Assembly: GCA_021464415.1 (NCBI GenBank)
Contig: JAKCWG010000921.1
Location: 310,001-374,000 of the forward strand
Length of the DNA stretch: 64,000 nucleotides
Source of the DNA: Lonicera japonica
Lineage: Eukaryota > Streptophyta > Magnoliopsida > Dipsacales > Caprifoliaceae
Reading direction: 5' to 3'
Positions 11,399 to 23,718 of the stretch are shown one piece after another. The notes under the pieces were generated by a model. The model searched no databases and had not been told where the DNA came from. It worked only from the letters and a program-made list of their open reading frames with translations. A program made the position numbers and the translations under genes. Position 1 is the stretch's first letter. Every line of letters starts with the position of its first letter.

Positions 11399-13324
11399 TA
11401 ACATCCTGTATTTATGTTAATGTTAATTATGTTGTTCTAATTAGATATGGTGTGAAATTTATATTTTTAAAAATCTTCTATCCATAATTTGGAGAAAAGC
11501 TCTTTCAAAAATTGTAGATCTCTGAATTACCTTTCCAAGGACATAAAGATCATCTCAATTAGAGTTCCGAGCGATAAGTTATGGCCAAAACAAGAATAAA
11601 GTAGCAGGGCAAAAAGTTTGCCCGCGGACTAGTATTGAGTTTTTGGAATACCGGTTCGGCGTATAAGTTTTGGGAAAAGTTTAGATGCGGACCGGTATGA
11701 AATTTTTTGCATACTGGTCTGGCGTCTACAAATTGGAAAAATTTATACTACGGACCGGTATTCTATTTCCCGCATACCAGTCTATCATCCGGAATAGTGC
11801 ACCGATTTAGCTCGTTTTAAGTACGTTTTATTTCTCTTTTTCACCCATTTTAGACCCAAACTTCCCACACACACCTAAAAGGTTCTAAAGAGAAGAAGTG
11901 GCTTTCTTAAGAGGTTTTCACTCGCTTTTCACCTACGATCAGTGATTGAAGCTCCAAATCATCTGGATTATCTTTTTCTTCAATATTCATGATCTTTCTC
12001 TTTAGGATTTCTTTGGGGAGGGCCTAGATCTTCACTTTTTCTTCTTCTTTATCGCTAATAAATACGAGGTAGGGGTTCTCTTGCTTTTAAAACTTGATAA
12101 TACGATTTTATGGCTTGTTAATCATTGTATTTGACTTGTGTTGGTTTGGAAACTCATGTGTAAGGAGACCTATGATGTTCTATGACCTCTATGGTTATAT
12201 TTGCATGATTTGAGGCAAGATATGCCATCCACACTTGATATAAAGCTTGTTCGTGTTATATGAGATATCTTTTGGTCGTATAGATGATTTTATTAATGAA
12301 ACTAGTTTGCTAATGAATTGTTTATACCAAGGGATATGAAATGAGGTTTTTTAAAGTGTGTATGGCATAAATTACTTTATGTATCTATAAAATAGCATGT
12401 TTTGGATACCATACGTATCATTATTGTGTCAACCAAACGCTTGGAGAACTCTCGGCATATTTGGATTATTTTTATGGTCCATCACCTTCGACATATATCT
12501 CTTATTTATGATGATGGAAACTCATTATGATCTTGCTGCCCTTGGGTTGAAAATCCCTAAACCTCCGAGGGTCAGCAAAGCGTCGGCTGTCTAGAACCAG
12601 GGGTGAGTAACCCAAAAATCTAGACAACGGCAAGGCACTGATGATTTTGTTATTATGATATCATTGATGGACTTGTGGTCTGACTCGGTTATGATTTCAT
12701 GATATTCTCTTGGGTCAATGGGCCAATTTATGATAACTATCAGATTATTCTCTCGAGCGGTCAAGCTCATGTTATACTCTGGTTCAGTATTGATGTATTC
12801 TGGCTACGTGGCTCAAAGGTTGACACAAGGGAGGTAACATGCATTCGCATAAGCATGCATTGTTTACTGAACATATGGTTTTAAACTAAAATGTGTTTTA
12901 CACGTGATACTTTTGTTATTACTCACCCCTACTGAGCGTATAGCTCACCCCGTTTCTTTAAAATATTATAGGTACTCACGAGTCCCATGAGGACAAAGAG
13001 ACAACGGGATCTGGGACGAAGTAGAAGCTCTGATATAACTTATTTTTGTAATGTGTACATGTTCACGGGAAGCCACGGCTAGCACGATAGTTGTATATGT
13101 TTTTACTTCAACTCTGTTAGTTCTGTATACTATTATATGTATGTTTGATAGTTATGTCATAACTATATACTTCATGCTTGATCTTGTATGTAGTATGCAC
13201 GTTGCCTCGTTTTCTTATTTTCTTATATACTTACGTACCCATTTTAGTCAAACTAAGATGGCTTAGTAACGTTACAGGTCTTAACTACGAGTGTTATCCT
13301 GTTAATTAAGGCGGAGTTGTTACA
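11399..13324 (+). mobile_element. Complete 3' LTR of the nested Gypsy element (1,926 bp)
   Basis: It starts TGTAACATCCTG directly after a purine-rich tract and ends GTTGTTACA, followed by the target duplication. Its first ~85 bp match the truncated 5' LTR at 10820-10915, which proves it is an LTR. Short GC-richer words with 'ggaccggtat' recur around 11630-11790. No gene inside; the short open frames here are chance. Confidence 0.8.
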
Positions 13325-13635
13325 ACTCATCACCTTAAGCTCTACCGAGTTCTTTTTGACTCCACCAAGTCCAACTACTGGTATTGCTCCACATGTGAGT
13401 GGATTCATTATCGAGCTCTAATACCAATTGTTGTGCTCACCGGCATATGGGACGGGCTCAGGACATGGACATGTAATGATATTGTTCCCAACTTAAATAC
13501 CTTTGGGCCATAGTTGTGGTGTTTATCTTAAAAGGACTCGTTACTATGTGGTGGCACTACCCTACTAACTAATCCATGTTGAGTTATACAATTTTTTAAT
13601 GTAAGATCGATGGTTTGAGCCAACCATTCTCAACA
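13325..13635 (-). mobile_element. TRIM-like array, last interior fragment, primer site and LTR
   Basis: This resumes the interior cut at 10819, beginning with the ACTCA duplication. The plus strand reads 'gagctctaataccaat' at 13413-13428, the complement of a Met-tRNA-type primer site. The next LTR is 13429-13635 (207 bp), ending CTCAACA. This copy gives the clearest view of the element's LTR/primer junction and sets the minus orientation of the whole array. Confidence 0.75.
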
Positions 13636-16600
13636 AAAATTCCATCTTAATTCAAATATATATTTGGTTAGTTACTCATGGTAAAGTTAATTAATGCTTG
13701 TGATTTGTTGCAAACGTGAAGACCAACATGTTTATCACTAAATTGGTGTGTTTTATGCAAGAAAGGAGAAAGTCTGGATCGCATTATACTCATTCTGTGT
13801 CAAATAGATGGCCTTATTTTGACTTTTTTATTTTTCATGACACTTATTCAACATAATTAATGGTTAAATATATCTCAATTTTTATTATGAGTTTTGGTAC
13901 ATCGATTATATCTCAAAAAAATAAAATAAAAAACGAGACTATATATAATTTGAGATATCATGACAAAGAGAATGAGACTATATTTTTTAATAAATGGAGT
14001 ATCATATATAACTGGAGAGCAATAATCTTGTGAGTCTAAATTTCCTTTTGTGTTGAAAAGTTGTAAATATATTCTTTAATAAAAGCGTTTATGTTTCGAA
14101 TAGAAAACGAAGAACAAAAGTAGAAATAGTTAAAGATCAAAGGAGATTATCAAAGAGTGACTAGTCAGATATTCTAGGCTGCTTAGTTGTTGGGGGGTAT
14201 ATATATAGTGGCATAGTCATAAATTTTATTTAGTAAGCATTTAACTAACACTAGTAAAAAAATATATTTATAAGTAAGAATAATAGGACAATGTATATAT
14301 ATATATATGTTAATTTTTAATAGTTGAATAAAAATAATCTTAAAAATGGTCATGTGTTGTGCACATGAACATTTTCCATCAACTTTAACGGGGAAAATGG
14401 ACAGAAAGACAGAAGTGAAACTCAGTCAATAGTTTGAAAGGTTAAATGGTACTTTTTAAAATTCAAGGGCTTAAGGGGAATTGGCCTCATAATTTATGGG
14501 CCATTTCGAAGTTTACTTTTTCTTATAATAAAATTATAATCTTAACCCCAAGGTTTTAAGAAATTGCAAATTCAACCTCTCACTTTTAAAGATTATAAAG
14601 AAATTCATTTAAGTATAAACTAATACTATACCTTAAAAAAAATTAATTCAAATTCAAGCCCCCCACTAGCCCCATAGTGGCTACTTCGCTGGAGGTGGAT
14701 ATGTGTGGTTATGCAGGGTGTTGGTAAAGGCACCCAAAGAAAATAGATTTAACACATTTTTTAAAAGGAAAAGTTATGTCACTGATTTTTAAGGCATCCA
14801 TCACCAAAGTAGCAAGTAATTTCTTTCTCAAACTAAAAATTCTGAAAAGACATTTATTTTGATGTAAGGTTGTCATTCTAAATGTAAATTTTTATAATAA
14901 AGAATCTTAATCGGCGCGTATTGTACTTTGTATGGGTTTGTTTTCATTTTTCTAAACTTGGTACTTTTCTATTGAGTTTTCTACTGAGGCATGTTAATCA
15001 TAAGAAGAGTCGCAAAGGTCTAAAGTTAACGTCACAATGATGTTCTTCAAAATGGAAACGATGTATTCAAAATACAACAATGCTAATCTGCATAGACTGG
15101 TCGCCATTTGTATAATTTAAAAAGGCAATTTTGTGCTCTTTTTTTATTATTATTACAGGTGCTCTTATTTAAGGGTGCTTTTGTAGTTTTAATTTTTTTA
15201 AGGGTGTTTACAGAAATGGGTGCCAATACTTTTTTTAAGCGTGCCTCTATTAGCAGCCGATTATGCATGTGTACCTTTATGCCTTCTTATTACACTTCTA
15301 CTTCTCACAAAAAAAAGGTAGATGTAGTTTAATATTGAGAGACCAATCTATGTAGTTTAATAGAATATGGCCCTTCATGAAACAAGCCTTGGATGTTTGA
15401 GATAAGGTTTTTGTTAGCTGAGTTTCCCTTCCTTTGGGAATGACACGCCATTACGTGGATGTTTTTATTTCATTCTGTTTATTTAAATTAATTTTTTGTT
15501 TGTTCGAAAATGGTTCTCGTTTAGTAATTCTTATGTTCTCTGGTCATACGAATTCCTAGAAGTTTAGGTAGGATGGGGGTTGTAGTTATTTCTATTTATT
15601 GAGGTATAATGACAGACCGAGAGACTCCATTAGAAAGAACCGGTGGAGACATTTTGTGTTATATATGATAATTGTTTTAACATTTGAATTGAATTCCAGA
15701 CTTTCTATATGTGAAAAAAGTGGGGACGGGTTGTCAAATATCGTCCCCGAATCATTTTCTCTATCATGTTGCTATCTTCTCTACTTGTTGTCTAGTTATT
15801 TCTATTCGAAGAAATGAAAGCATTATTCGCATCTTATTAATTTAGTTATACATTCTATCTCAAGGAGGTCATGAAATTAATAGTCTACAACTCATAAGCT
15901 ACTTGATAGTTGATCCTGAAATCAATCTTCTCCTTTTATGTAAAATTTGCGGTTTTTTGTGTTGGTTTTTGTGATTTTCATGCGAAAGTTTAAAAAATGC
16001 ATCGGTATTGTTATTATAAATATCGGAAAGTACGGTCAAACGTCAGCGTTTTCTTCCTTTTTCTCCTCATAGTCTAGTACTCACCCTGCCTTTAAAAGTT
16101 TGAATTTTACATTTTTTAAAAATACACTAGTTTCATAACAATCAATAGTTTAGAACAAAACTTATTTTCCGTCGTGAGTTTGGTACACGTTGACTATGTT
16201 ACAAAAAAGAAAGTGGACTCTTAATTTGGGCCAAAAGTGTTCCAAATTAGGAAAGAACACACCTGTTCGATCATCAAGATATTTTTCAATGATGTAAAAA
16301 AAAGTGAAAATTTTCATTTCTCAGTCTTTTATAGCCGGAAAGAACTTAGCAATATAATGACAATGTAATCACCTACTTATTTTAATTGGAGTTTGTTATT
16401 GAGCAATATGGTTTTCTAGGGAATGTATTTTATGATATTAACTAGGGTTTGCTCGTGCCTACAACACAATAATATTTTATCAATGTCAATCTTCTAATTT
16501 TTTGTTTAAAACTCCAATTGAACATGAGAAAAATAAATTCTAGATATAAAAAATATTTACAGTTCTTATAGATAAAAAGTAATTACACTTGAAATTTACA

Positions 16601-17714
16601 AAAGCGAAAAAAGAAAATATTGAATCAATATAAATAAAGGGTATGGCTATTGAAACTCGAATTAAGTATTCTAGAACTCTAAAACCATATAATGCTGTGG
16701 GTGAGACTCAAACCCGGATGAACCCGACTCAGAAGGGCACCTTTTTAACCAAACAAAGGGAAATAAAAGGCTTGATATAATTTCTGCCATTTGATATGTA
16801 AGATCCCTAATATCCTTAATATTCAATTCACAAAGTAAAATATAATTATGCTTTAATTGTATAGTTCGGCACAATAAAAAAATTATCAGAGCATTAGTTA
16901 AACTAAGATAAATTGAATATTAAGGATATGCCGAAATGATAACAAAGCCTTAGTAAAATATAATGTAAGGTTTATTTATTTATTTTGTATTTTTTTGCTA
17001 TTATATAAGGCCTGTTTCAAAAAAATATACATTTAAAAATTAATTTTGAATACCAAAAAAATAAAACTATCAAAGAATGAAAGTTGATGTGGATTTTTTA
17101 ATTAAAAGAGAAAAAGCACAATATTTAATCAACACTAAATTTGTGACGTTAGATGAGTTAACTCTTAACAATTTCAAGTGGTTATCGGGTTACCCATTTA
17201 GCGCGAAATGATAATGAGTTGGTTATGATTTCACCCCTAACAAATTCGGGTGACCTGTTAACTAAAGTTTAGTGAACAACAAAGTTTGTATTTTGAAATA
17301 ATCAATATTTGAACCTACATTTTAGATAATTTTAGTTGTCCACTTATCCTGTTACTAGTGAAAATTTAGCTAGGGATTTAAAAAAAATTGATTTTATAAA
17401 ATTTATTTGCTTAACAAGTTGTTGGGTCCTGTCATGTCACTCGATAACAAATTAAGTCGTATATGAATTATAAAAATATCGTCTAATAGCTTATTGAATC
17501 ATATTCGAGTGGAAGCAATCATGACCTGCAATTCATTAGGACACAACAAGAAATCGGCATGAATTGGCCCGTTGTTGGGTCTAAATAAAATTCACACTAA
17601 AGAATTATAAATATTTTTTTAAAAGAAAAATTCAATCACACGTGTAACTTTTCATTAAAATAAAATTAATTATATTAGCCTAATCAACTTAAAAATTTAT
17701 TGAGGCAATGAGTT
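13636..17714. other. AT-rich intergenic DNA, no gene seen
   Basis: About 4 kb without a supportable coding region, RNA gene or clear mobile element. Open frames are under 80 codons and have no recognisable motif. The one discrete structure is the inverted repeat at 16810-16929. A segment around 16690-16760 has a tRNA-like B-box word on the minus strand but no convincing A box. Confidence 0.5.
16810..16929. repeat. Perfect 19-bp inverted repeat with an 82-nt loop
   Basis: The arm at 16810-16828 (atatccttaatattcaatt) is the exact reverse complement of 16911-16929. The loop is AT-rich. It could be the core of a small MITE or a chance palindrome in AT-rich DNA. No target duplication was identified. 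Confidence 0.7.
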
Positions 17715-18668
17715 AAAAGGGTTTCCTCCATAATTAAATTCAAGGGGGCACCTTACATTCTCATTCCAGAATAAGGACATTCATTTTTCTTTACTTAAAA
17801 TACCCTTTATCTACTTCTTTTATTTTTTTCTTAAAAATAAATTAGTCACTACCACTGGCCGCCATCAGCACCACCACTAGCCCCCTCCGGAACTTTGGCA
17901 ACCATTACCACCTCACCGGAGCTCCGGCATAGGTAATGCAAATTTGTTTTTGCTCTAAATCAATTGCGACTAATGATACTTAATTTTAGCGCAAATATGT
18001 TTTTGCACTAAATTCTCAAGCAACTCATAATATATTTTTAGTGCAAATCTATTGTTGCACTAAATCTGCAATCAACTAATGATAAATGTTTTAGTGCAAA
18101 TCTGTTTTTGCACTAAATCCACAAGTAACAAATGATACATATCTTAGTATATATAAATATGTTTTTGCACTAAATTCTCAAGCAACTCATGATATATTTT
18201 TTGTGCAAAACTGTTTTTGTACTAAATCCGCAAACAACTAATGTTATAAATTTTTATATGTTTTTGCACCAAATCAGTAGACAAATTAAGATATAAATTT
18301 TTGTACAAATTCATTTTTGCACTAAATCTACAACTAATTAAAGATGCAAACCTGAATCCAAATTTTTTTTCCACTATATAAAAATTCTCGCTGGAGCTCT
18401 GGTGTGGTTGCCGTATCTCCGGTGGGGGTGGTGGCGGAAGTAGTTAGTAAAGCTTAACAATTACTAATGGTAATAAAGAAATAAAAGATTGTAGTAAGGG
18501 TACAATTAACTATTCAAAAAAAGGGGCGCATTCTTTTAGTGAACAAAGATTTGAAAAATGTCATTGTGGCTAAAATGAAATTGTGGAGGAAGTCTTATAT
18601 CTAGTTTGAAATAATAAGGTGTCCTTAACTTGAATATAATTATCGAGGAAGTACTTAGAACCCATTTT
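17715..18668. mobile_element. Foldback or MITE-like DNA element with long diverged inverted repeats and a tandem core
   Basis: The left side (about 17722-17935) and right side (about 18385-18660) are imperfect reverse complements. The outer parts share 'ttcctc..ataatta.attcaag' and 'caccttat'. The inner parts share CCGCCACCACC-like and CCGGAGCTCC-like stretches. Between them lie about six diverged ~65-bp repeats. No transposase frame is present, so it is non-autonomous. The superfamily and exact ends are unknown; Mutator-like or foldback are the candidates. Confidence 0.6.
17937..18350. repeat. Tandem repeats of about 65 bp with the motif 'tgtttttgcactaaat'
   Basis: Six to seven copies of a unit containing 'gcaaat(c/a)tgtttttgcact' followed by 'aaat' and a 'caa.caactaatgata' spacer form the centre of the foldback element. 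Related 'tgcaaacttaactttgcac' words occur in the NLR intron at 27750-28450, so the motif is not confined to this element. Confidence 0.75.
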
Positions 18669-19247
18669 CTCTTTTTAGTAAACCGTAGAAATAATTTAAT
18701 TTACCATGTTAGTTTATGCTAAATTTTGCAAATAATTTTGGCAAAATGTAAAATAAGATTGGATGCATAACACTTTAAAAGATAAAGAAAAAAAATAATG
18801 AGAGAGATGGTAGAGAAATCTGGGAATTAGGACCAATTAGGGATGATGGGAGGCACGAGAGAGAAGATATTATGATTTAGAGTAAGAATGTATTTTTTTA
18901 TTTTTATTTGTATTTTTTTTATTTTTTTAAATATTGTGTAAAAATAAATAAACAGGAAAAGAAAAATAAATTAGGTGGTTGACAAAATTATAGCCCTTAG
19001 ATCAATATCAAATAAGCATTTAAAGCCTTTAGATCTTTTTTATTGTAATCACATCAAAGTACTTCAATTTGTATTATAGATAATTATAGTTCTATAGGTG
19101 TTTGGGTACTTTGGACACTAAGGTTCATTTAATTAATTACAACGTGTGAGTTAAGATTTGACAGAATTGACAAAAATTTAAATTGTTTAATAAAATATAA
19201 ACCAAACGAAATTAATCAGCTATGATTCGCTCATTGTTTCAATCAAG
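18666..19247. other. AT-rich intergenic DNA
   Basis: Simple AT-rich sequence with runs of T and A. I see no gene or element here. Confidence 0.5.
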
Positions 19248-19444
19248 AGGACTTGTAAGTGGCTAGTCACCCTGGGTTGAGAAAATTGGGTTCGACTGAG
19301 AGCTCCCTAAATCGAGTCCTAACAGATGCAAAATCTCTGGTGGCCAGCGGTTGGCACTTTCCGCGAAAGGGATTAGTTGAGGTGCGCAAAAGCTGGCCCG
19401 AACATTCATGGTATAGAAAAAAAAAAGAAAAAGGACTTGCAAGT
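19248..19444 (+). mobile_element. SINE with 13-bp target site duplications and A-rich tail
   Basis: The body (19261-about 19418) has a B-box-like GGTTCGACTGA and a 3' part with 'aggtgcgcaaaagctggccc', a tail I recognise from dicot SINEs. It ends in an A-rich run near 19417-19432. It is flanked by AGGACTTGTAAGT (19248-19260) and AGGACTTGCAAGT (19432-19444), a duplication with one mismatch. Orientation is plus. The open frames read here in both directions are not genes. Confidence 0.85.
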
Positions 19445-21779
19445 TTAAATTTATAAAATTGAGATAAATGAAGAACTCACTTGTATTCAAATATCTTTCA
19501 ATAATTCTAGGCAGACATAAGTATTTGTCATAAAAATTAACATATCAAATGTGGCAACCATGTATTTATTGAAAGAACCATATCACATTCTATTCTAACC
19601 AACAAATAATTGACATACTGATATGTCATTTTTTTATATCAATTTTTTATGTCCATGTAAAAGGTGGACACTATTGACAAACCACATTTTTCTTCCTAAC
19701 ACTCCTTCCTAAGAAAAGGTTGTCATTTATTAGTGATACAAAACCTAATTTTTATGCAATGGTTAAAGCATTAAAACATTTACCCACATCATTAACCCAT
19801 TTCATCCCCTCAGCTCCTCTTCTTCTTTATCCCCTAGCTCCTCCTCCATCACCACCATAGCAGCAGTCACCATGATTTCAAAATTTTATATTTTATTTAA
19901 TAGTTTAAATAGTTAAGATAAACCATTAACTCTTAATCTTATTTCACTTTTCTTTTTATTCTTCATCATCACTCTCTCTCTTCCTCCACCACCACCAACT
20001 TCACAATCTCCTAGCCGAGCATGCAGTTCATAGGAGCCGAACATTGTCTAACATACTCGGTTGGCTTAAGCTGAGCATACTAAAAATTCTTCATCTTAGC
20101 CAAGCATGCATGCTAGGCTTCAGTGGCTGAAGAATACTTGTTCAATTTTCTAAGATTGATTGTAATGCAAAACGCTCAATTGTTTAGAGCCGAGGTGGAA
20201 CAAAATATTCACACTCAGTGGATGACAGCCGATCAAGGACTGGATTTGGATGGACTCAGTGCATTTGCATTGAGCTGAGTTATGAGGTTGTAAAACTAGA
20301 AAATCAAGGTCGATTCTAGAAAAATTAATGATGTATTTGTGTTCAGAAGGTGCAAAAATCCCAAAGTCAACTGGTGTAGTGGTGGCAGATGATGTCACAG
20401 TCAACCGTACTAGGCTAACATGGCAATGGCACGTGGCAGTGTGCTGAGGTGGCAATGGCACGTGGAAGTTAGCTGACGTGGCAATGACAAAAAAATTGTG
20501 TTGCTGCTAGGTTTTGAACCCAGTTCCAAACTTTAGATAATTGTTGTTTGTGCTACCAAGGTAAACGAGCCTTTGTTAATTGTTTCCACCTTTTTTTTTA
20601 TCTTTAAATAGACTGCTATGCATGAGATCTGAAAGGTTTTTACCCAAACTGCTACATGTGAGATCTAGGAGGTTTCTAACTAAATTTTGGGCGGCGCGTG
20701 TAGGCATGTGAGATCTCCGATGGGGATGATTCAAACAGAATTTTAATCGTATTTGTGAGATGAAAGTTGTGGTATGGTGTTTGTGCAGTTTTAAAGTCGT
20801 ATGTAGATGGACAAAGGGAAAAACAAATCTGCAACGATAGTTTTTTGTTTATATTGGGTCGTATGTGATGAAGATAATGGTAGGAGGATGTTTAGTGGTT
20901 TAGTGGCTGTATGGTGGTTTTTTGACAGAATGTGATGGCTGCGTGGTAAGGGCTAAGTAGTGAGGAACATATATCCCTCTTATACAATATTGACATTTAG
21001 AGAGAGAGATATATCAGAATATGAATTGTTTTTCTAATAATCTATATTGATACATAAGGACCCTATTTATAGGGTTATGGATAAGGGGAAAATAAGTAAA
21101 CATAATACAATAAGAAAACCTAATTAATTATAATATATTATAACACATTACTCTCTCGTTCTGTCGTGTCTAGAGCTCTCACGGTGATTGTTGATGACCG
21201 GCAATGGTCCCAAGCGTTGCGGTTAATGGCTGCTTACTATGGTTAAATTTTTTCTTAGGAAAATAATAAATATAGAGGGTATTTTAAGTTAATAAACATG
21301 AATATTTTAAGGTGTTCTTACTTTTAATTAATTTTGAAAGGAAAAAGCTCTATACCTTAGTCATGAAAGAAATTTCTAAGAAGACCGGAGTCAAATGTTG
21401 GAGAAATAAAAACTTTTGCTCTTGTTCCTTATTGGCATAACACAACCACGTGTTCAAGAATACACTATCTTCCCCCCTAAACTTCATTTTTAGCTTTTGA
21501 GAGCATCAACTTAATTTGCATTTTGCTAGAATATCAATCAAAACACAATTGCATTTCACTGAGGTGTTCAAGCCATTAAGCATATGTACTACAAAAAGCC
21601 TTATATATGACATGACATGAACTTACCCCTCCTCGCGGACCTTAACCACTTCTCAATACAACCTCGAACGATATTGAAGTTGAATTTCAGAGTAGGGGAC
21701 GACACCTTTGTTCTTTGTCCGCATATATATACGCCTTTGTGGTTTGGGGTTAGGTCAATTACTCCTATTTTCACAACAC
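19445..21779. other. Intergenic DNA without a supportable gene
   Basis: No gene found. A short tandem block lies at 20415-20490. At about 20510-20580 the minus strand shows a tRNA-like B box (GGGTTCAAAACC) and a weak A box, possibly an old SINE, but no duplications were seen. A (GA)n/(TA)n patch lies near 21000-21015. Confidence 0.45.
20415..20490. repeat. Short tandem repeat, about 26-bp unit, three copies
   Basis: The phrase 'tggcaatggcacgtgg' followed by 'cagtgtgctgagg' or a close variant occurs three times in succession. The CACGTG cores are G-box-like, but there is no adjacent gene to regulate. Confidence 0.65.
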
Positions 21780-22560
21780 TACAGACTTCTTTTCCACAAT
21801 TAAAAAGAAGGCAAAAATGTGGTCAGAAACAACTTAAGGACAACCATAAAAATCTAAAAGGGAAGCATTGGAGTCAGAAGACACCGGGCCAGACCAAAGG
21901 CAGTAATTGGGAACCCCATCCGCCAATCTATTAGCACTTCTATTGACATTACATGAATAAAAGAAAAATTAGTTGATTTAACAAGACCCCAAATATCAGA
22001 CAAAACAGCTGCACACAAGCAAAAGCGGCCGATCCCTGTATGACAAAATCAGAGAGGAGAGTAAGTACAGTCGTTTCTATAGAAGGAGGGATTCTCTTTC
22101 GATGCAACCACAATTTGTTCAAGTCTCCATGTAAAGTTTACATTTCCACATAGCAAAGAGGTCCTCCAAAAAGAGGATGGGTGATCAGAATAAAATCAAT
22201 ATTCCGAAATTTTAGAGCTTCTAAATAACTTAAATTCAACCCTAATAAATTCGGTTCCTCGTCCAGTTCCAAACAAGAGCATACTTCCCATTCCATAAAG
22301 GCATAGGAAGTGATATTAACCTTAGCTTCTTTAGGGAAAAAAAATACATATGGACAACATCAGACTTCATTCCAAGAACCAATAAATTTGAAATGAGGTC
22401 GTCCACCTTATAAATGAGGTCTAGGAGAAGAAAAGTTTCAAGACTTTCAATCTCAAGAACCCATTTACCATAAATATATCTCTCTGTTTGTACACAAATG
22501 TTGAATCTTCTTGAAATCAATTCCTCTGTTATTGGATTGGAAAATAAAACAGGGGATCCG
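21780..22560 (-). mobile_element. Possible degenerate LINE (RNase H end)
   Basis: On the minus strand, broken frames near 21850-22060 yield words such as 'NRLADG' after an S/N-rich stretch, resembling the NxxADxLA signature at the end of plant L1 RNase H domains. Stops and frameshifts abound. No polyA tail or target duplication was identified, and the assignment rests on a few residues. Confidence 0.3.
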
Positions 22561-23718
22561 AACTCTCATAAATTTTGAGGAAAAAAAATACACAGAAATA
22601 TATTCAGATATATTCAATTTACAAACACAACTTCAAACAAATAAATGCTCAGAAACCACAAGAAAAAACCAACAGAAATAAAATCACCACTCGGTCCCTC
22701 TTAATTTACACAAATAATACCATAGGAATTGAACAGCGTTCTTGATCAAAAGAAGCCTTAGCTTAGCAATGTTGAGTAGAATTCTCACCAGCTTCCAATT
22801 AATCCTTAGAAAACCAACACTAATAAATCAGAATATATACATAACAAATAAAAACAAAGGGTCGAGAAAAACTAGTAAATTTATGAGATGTTGGAAAATG
22901 GGATGATTGATTTGGTAAGATATTCTCCATTTGTTTCCCCTTTTAAAACGGAACAAATGATTCCCGATTTGCAGTGCATCTCCCAAACCTTTTTAACTGG
23001 AACCATTGCTATAATACTTGAACAAATATTAAATCTCGATTTGCTTTTGGAAAAATAAGACTATTTGAACTATACTAGATTTTGTGCATGTGCATTGCAT
23101 GTGGTTTTAGTACTTTGACAAAGGTAATTCAGTCCATTAACACATATGTACATACTAAGAATTAAATAATTAGTATGAAATAAAAATAATAATAAATATA
23201 CAAAACAATCGAATAATTAGTATAAAATAAAAATAATAACAAATACACAAAACATAGTATCAAATATAAAATTCATTTGATTTTCTTTTATTGAAATAAA
23301 AGTCTTGTTTAATTATTTTAGCCAGATAAAGTAAAGTTTAAATTTATTTGAAATATTAATACTAATATAAAAATATATGGAGTTATACACTTATATTCTT
23401 ATACTATTTTATTTAATGTAAATCTAGCTTAAAATCAAAATAAAGTGGAGTTTGAATTCATTTAAAATACAAATACTAATATAAAAATATATGGAGCTAT
23501 ACACTTTTATGTAATGCAAATTTTAAAGTATTTTTGTTTAAAATCAAGGGATATATTTGTTTTCACAAAAAAAGGGAAAAAAGCTTGAGTTATTCATACT
23601 TTCTATATAGTATAGATATATATATATATATATATGGATTTTTGAAAGTATAAGAGCATTGTAATTAAGATGTTGAACTTAGCATACCTTTTAGTTAATA
23701 TCTCCTTCCTAATGCCTA
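22561..23718. other. AT-rich 3' flank of the NLR gene
   Basis: No coding region. Two similar ~85-bp segments (about 23325-23415 and 23440-23520, 'atataaaaatatatggag' followed by 'ttatacac') form a small direct duplication. The part next to 23719 should hold the 3' UTR and polyA site of the gene; no strong signal can be chosen with confidence. Confidence 0.4.

Larger units (their letters stand above)
10820..13324 (+). mobile_element. Deleted Ty3-Gypsy retrotransposon nested in the TRIM array, 5-bp target duplication
   Basis: The insert runs TGTAATATC...GTTGTTACA and is flanked by ACTCA at 10815-10819 and 13325-13329. Removing it restores the TRIM interior, which reads 'gactcatcacc' in the sister copies. 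Only the first ~95 bp of the 5' LTR remain (10820-about 10915). Most of the interior is deleted. The end of pol (about 10960-11340), a purine-rich tract near 11380-11398 and a full 3' LTR (11399-13324) are kept. It is younger than the array it interrupts. Confidence 0.85.

Noticed and set aside
19259..19490. Two small open frames on opposite strands
   Set aside because: Both read through the SINE at 19261-19431; one ends in the host flank.
21617..21934. A 105-codon open frame
   Set aside because: No recognisable domain, and its 3' half overlaps the suspected LINE remnant on the other strand.
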